From Euperipatoides rowelli (Eukaryota > Onychophora > Udeonychophora > Euonychophora > Peripatopsidae), in NCBI GenBank assembly GCA_003024985.2, contig PXIH01S0000574.1: 10,210 nucleotides of DNA, one strand, 5' to 3'. A program made the translations under genes and the position numbers. Shown in pieces: positions 7,803-10,210 of the stretch (its first letter is position 1; the number at the start of each line of letters is the position of its first letter). The notes beneath the pieces are model-generated. The model did no database searches. It had not been told where the DNA came from and saw only the letters and a program-made list of their open reading frames with translations.

Positions 7803-8807
7803 TGCTCATTTGAGTTTACTGAGCTATATTCATCAAAGCTGTGAAGCTTGTTTTGGAAGGGAAACCAAGAACTTGAAATAACACTACAAACAATTTTTTG
7901 GTAAGATACCGGTGCCGGCTATTATAAAATATAATTTATTTACTTTAAATTGATTTTTATAATTTTAATGCTAAAATATGTATATTCTAAAATAATTTTA
8001 TCATTGTACTTAGAAAATAGACTGAATTTTTATAATTTTTAATGTCCAATTTTCTACTTAGAACAGTTGGGGAGACTTGATCCCATCAAAGTGGGGAGAA
8101 TTGATCCTGGGACCAATTCTCCCCATTCAAAGATATTATAAAATTTTAATTTTTAAAGTTAAATTTTGATCCAGTCTAGAGAACTTTGAACCACTTTCAA
8201 ATAATACAGTAAATATTCATAGTCTACATCTAATTTGTAGGTCTATGGTTCTGTACAGCAAATAGCAATTCTAATAGGCCTATGTATTCATTTTTAAAAA
8301 TCTGATGCAAAGCAAAAAAAAAAAAAGATTTAATGACATTTTTTTTAATTATTGGGATTACTTGTGTGTTAATTATAAATCAAAACTGTTAATTAAAACA
8401 ACTGAAAATCATTAGCCTATAGGCCTAATCTATTTAATGATTAGATATTAAACTTTTTTTTAAAAGCAAAATTTGTTAGCCTACCGGTATATCCCAAGTA
8501 GAAAGCAAATTTTTTTTATTTGATTACATTACTGTATATCAGTTTGTTTATTATTTGTTTTAATAAATCTAATAAAAAAAATTTAAATCTAATTTCCAAT
8601 AACTTTTCTCTTTTGGGAGACTTGATCCATCAAGTTATCTTATATCTTATATAAGAACCCCAAATTAAGATATATGGTGCATTTTGTAGTATGTACAGGA
8701 CGTTTATACTTCATTTTAAATTACTGAATATAATAAATTAACAAACAAAAATTTTAAATGTATCAATTTCAAAATTTTGAAAAAAAAAAAGGGTTTAAGT
8801 CTCCCCT
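7724..8807. mobile_element. Possible non-autonomous element with GGGGAGAC ends and internal motif copies
   Basis: AGGGGAGAC at 7724-7732 is mirrored by GTCTCCCCT at 8799-8807, an inverted 9-bp match at the outer limits of a zone holding six copies of a GGGGAGACTTGATCC-like motif: 7725-7739, 8069-8084, 8093-8107, 8110-8124 (reverse), 8614-8628, and 8794-8806 (reverse). Repeated subterminal motifs are typical of transposase-binding sites in DNA transposons. No target duplication is visible at the proposed ends, and there is no open reading frame. The interior is otherwise AT-rich. The element boundaries are therefore a hypothesis. Confidence 0.4.
8093..8124. repeat. Strong hairpin made of two opposed GGGGAGAATTGATCC motifs
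   Basis: GGGGAGAATTGATCC and GGACCAATTCTCCCC face each other with two bases (tg) between them; 14 of 15 positions pair. It is the most GC-rich inverted repeat in its neighbourhood. A further direct copy sits immediately upstream at 8069-8084. Confidence 0.8.
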
Positions 8808-8948
8808 AATGTTTGCTGCTTTATGAGCCTTCTTTGAATTCTAGTTCCTTACGATTACTAAGATATACTATACCATCAAACTTATTAATTATCTATTGAC
8901 TTTCTTTCATCGCCTGAATTATTACTAAAATAGGAGCTGTAAATGCAC

Positions 8949-9010
8949 AATGCTAAGGTTTCTAAGTCTAGTGTGATCGTTAGCATTAGCTGATGACAAT
9001 TTCTTGTCAT
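8949..9010. repeat. Two adjacent hairpins
   Basis: AATGCTAA (8949-8956) pairs with TTAGCATT (8980-8987), and ATGACAA (8993-8999) pairs exactly with TTGTCAT (9004-9010). No known element was recognised. Confidence 0.45.
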
Positions 9011-9368
9011 AAATTTTTAATTAAAAATGTAAATTAATAAAAGTTAAAAATAAATTTCATAGCACTTTTAAATAGTAAAAAATAAATAAATTGGTTAAAA
9101 ATGTATTTAAGATTACAATTATAAAAAATAACACGAAAAAAATATGATCCTAATATGCACTAACATCACAATTTGATAACATTGTATAGTTCCTTAAAAA
9201 AAATTATACAGAGTATCTAAGATTGCTTTTAGGATGATTGAACATAACTCAAGAATCAAAAGTCGTGTCCACAAACCATTTGCTGCAATTTGTTTACCAA
9301 CTCAAAATGATTTTTTACATGTCATTAGTAGATCTCTAAATTGTGATCATTTTGTTGCAGGCAGCACA

Positions 9369-9402
9369 TCAAGATGACACTCAATTTCATGCCACCTTGA
9401 TA
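9369..9402. repeat. Imperfect hairpin
   Basis: ATCAAGATGAC and GCCACCTTGAT pair at 9 of 11 positions around a 12-base loop. No function is recognised. Confidence 0.4.
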
Positions 9403-10100
9403 AATCTTAAATCACTTTTAATGTTACTGTTTCACGATGCGCATACTGTGCTTTCGATAATATACAGATATTACAATATGTCCATCAGAGAATGATCAAA
9501 TCTAAAATAAACACAATTTTTTCTTTCATTTGTACAATGCCACAACATAGTATTTTATGCAACATCATAAAGTGTCAGAAAACTACCAATGTCTGTTTTT
9601 ATATTTCTACAATATTTTATTTTTCCTATACAAATTTCTTTATTGCAAAGATAAAGGAAGAGAACCATAAAATATCAATCCATTAGCAAATTTGCATTAC
9701 AGAAGTCATGAATATATAATACTTTTGATTTAGTTTTTTTCTTGAGCATTTTCAATTTCTAAATGAATGCAAGGATGTTATGAAGAGAGAGTGCCTTTTA
9801 GACTTATAGTTACAGGGAATTAGGATTTTCCTTGTACTGTAATTTGAAATCGAAAGCGTTCAAGGAAAAATAATTGTGCGTCATTATTGACAAATTTTAA
9901 AAAACACCTTACAAACTGTAAAAAAAAAAATTAAAAATTATTGTTCCAACAATTATTATTTTAGTATTATTAATTGTTTTTATATCTCCAGCTCGTGAGT
10001 TAAAATTGTTTTATGAGTTATATATAACAAATATGAGATTATATTTAATGGTTTTAATTACTGTTGTTGTTTGCTAGGGAAATTCTTTGCCATAGATAAG

Positions 10101-10210
10101 AGATCGGGAACCGGAGGCTCCAGAGCCGCATGCGGCTCTCTTATTTTGAATAAAAATCTGCTGTGGCAACCACAGAACCGAGCGTCACAATAAAGTACTT
10201 CAACAAAATA
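10101..10210. mobile_element. Partial hAT-like element end (runs off the window)
   Basis: AGAGCCGCATGCGGCTCT (10122-10139) is a perfect 18-bp palindrome preceded by GGGAACCGGAGGCTCC. GAGCCGCATGCGGCTC next to an AACCGG stretch is familiar from the terminal regions of hAT-superfamily DNA transposons. A second hairpin, CTGTGG-caa-CCACAG, lies at 10161-10175. The element would extend right of the window; its exact end, target duplication and transposase cannot be seen. GC content rises abruptly here relative to the flank. Confidence 0.45.

Larger units (their letters stand above)
3217..10210 (-). other. Upstream intron of the PLBD2-type gene, at least 6,994 bp, open at the right edge
   Basis: On the minus strand this region ends in gatttcag immediately before the exon at 3216. 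I looked for the expected preceding PLBD2 segment (the NNQW..VDY region and the YWASYN region) in the minus-strand frames and did not find it, so the intron appears to run past the window edge. It holds a SINE-like unit, a long-TIR MITE, a small A-tailed insertion, a GGGGAGAC motif zone and a partial hAT-like end. The stretches about 4147-5796, 6537-7700 and 8808-10100 show only AT-rich noncoding sequence with short hairpins. Confidence 0.7.

Noticed and set aside
9361-9492. Possible plus-strand exon after ttttgttgcag
   Set aside because: An acceptor-like sequence precedes about 43 open codons, but there is no good donor before the stop, no protein similarity that I can see, and it would be on the strand opposite the host gene.
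9492-9686. Plus-strand 64-codon open frame
   Set aside because: Short, Ile/Phe/Asn-rich composition as expected from AT-rich noncoding DNA; no motif and no supporting splice context.
3217-10210. CRISPR array, prokaryotic operon, rRNA or viral genes
   Set aside because: No regularly spaced direct repeats, no long open frames and no conserved RNA gene sequences are present; splice sites and SINE/MITE structure indicate an animal intron.

Overview
This is an AT-rich animal nuclear window (by eye roughly 70% A+T, with many homopolymer A and T runs). It is almost entirely intron and transposon debris around two small conserved coding exons. Spliceosomal introns, a tRNA-derived SINE, MITE-like inverted-repeat elements, microsatellites and ATAGGCCTAT-type palindromes point to an invertebrate metazoan, possibly marine or molluscan. 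The species cannot be fixed from the sequence. I see no bacterial or viral gene.

Gene content: two exons on the minus strand, at 3216-3064 and 243-84, splice in frame. Together they encode 104 residues of a phospholipase B-like protein of the PLBD2 type (lysosomal Ntn-hydrolase family, Pfam Phospholip_B). The joined reading frame, the matching intron phases, the AG/GT borders and the family signature NAENAISARSDLNP with HGGIDMK make this the best-supported call in the window. The N-terminal half of the gene lies beyond the right edge and the extreme C-terminus beyond the left edge, so this is an internal fragment.

Layout: 1-83 is the start of a downstream intron; 84-243 is an exon; 244-3063 is a complete 2,820-bp intron with microsatellites, several hairpins and a 134-bp inverted-repeat element; 3064-3216 is an exon; 3217-10210 is at least 6,994 bp of upstream intron. 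That long intron carries a Pol III SINE-like unit (about 4146-4026, minus), a 513-bp MITE with 55-57 bp terminal inverted repeats (5797-6309), a small A-tailed insert between 14-bp direct repeats (6419-6536), a 1.1-kb zone with six dispersed copies of a GGGGAGACTTGATCC-like motif (7724-8807), and at the right edge an 18-bp perfect palindrome typical of hAT-type element ends (10122-10139).

The points most worth following up are the GGGGAGAC motif family, the SINE-like unit with two B-box-like sites followed by a T6 terminator, and the long-TIR MITE whose terminal repeat carries a tRNA T-loop-like sequence. I found no convincing new biochemical system; the unexplained structure looks like mobile-element biology inside the introns of one lysosomal gene.
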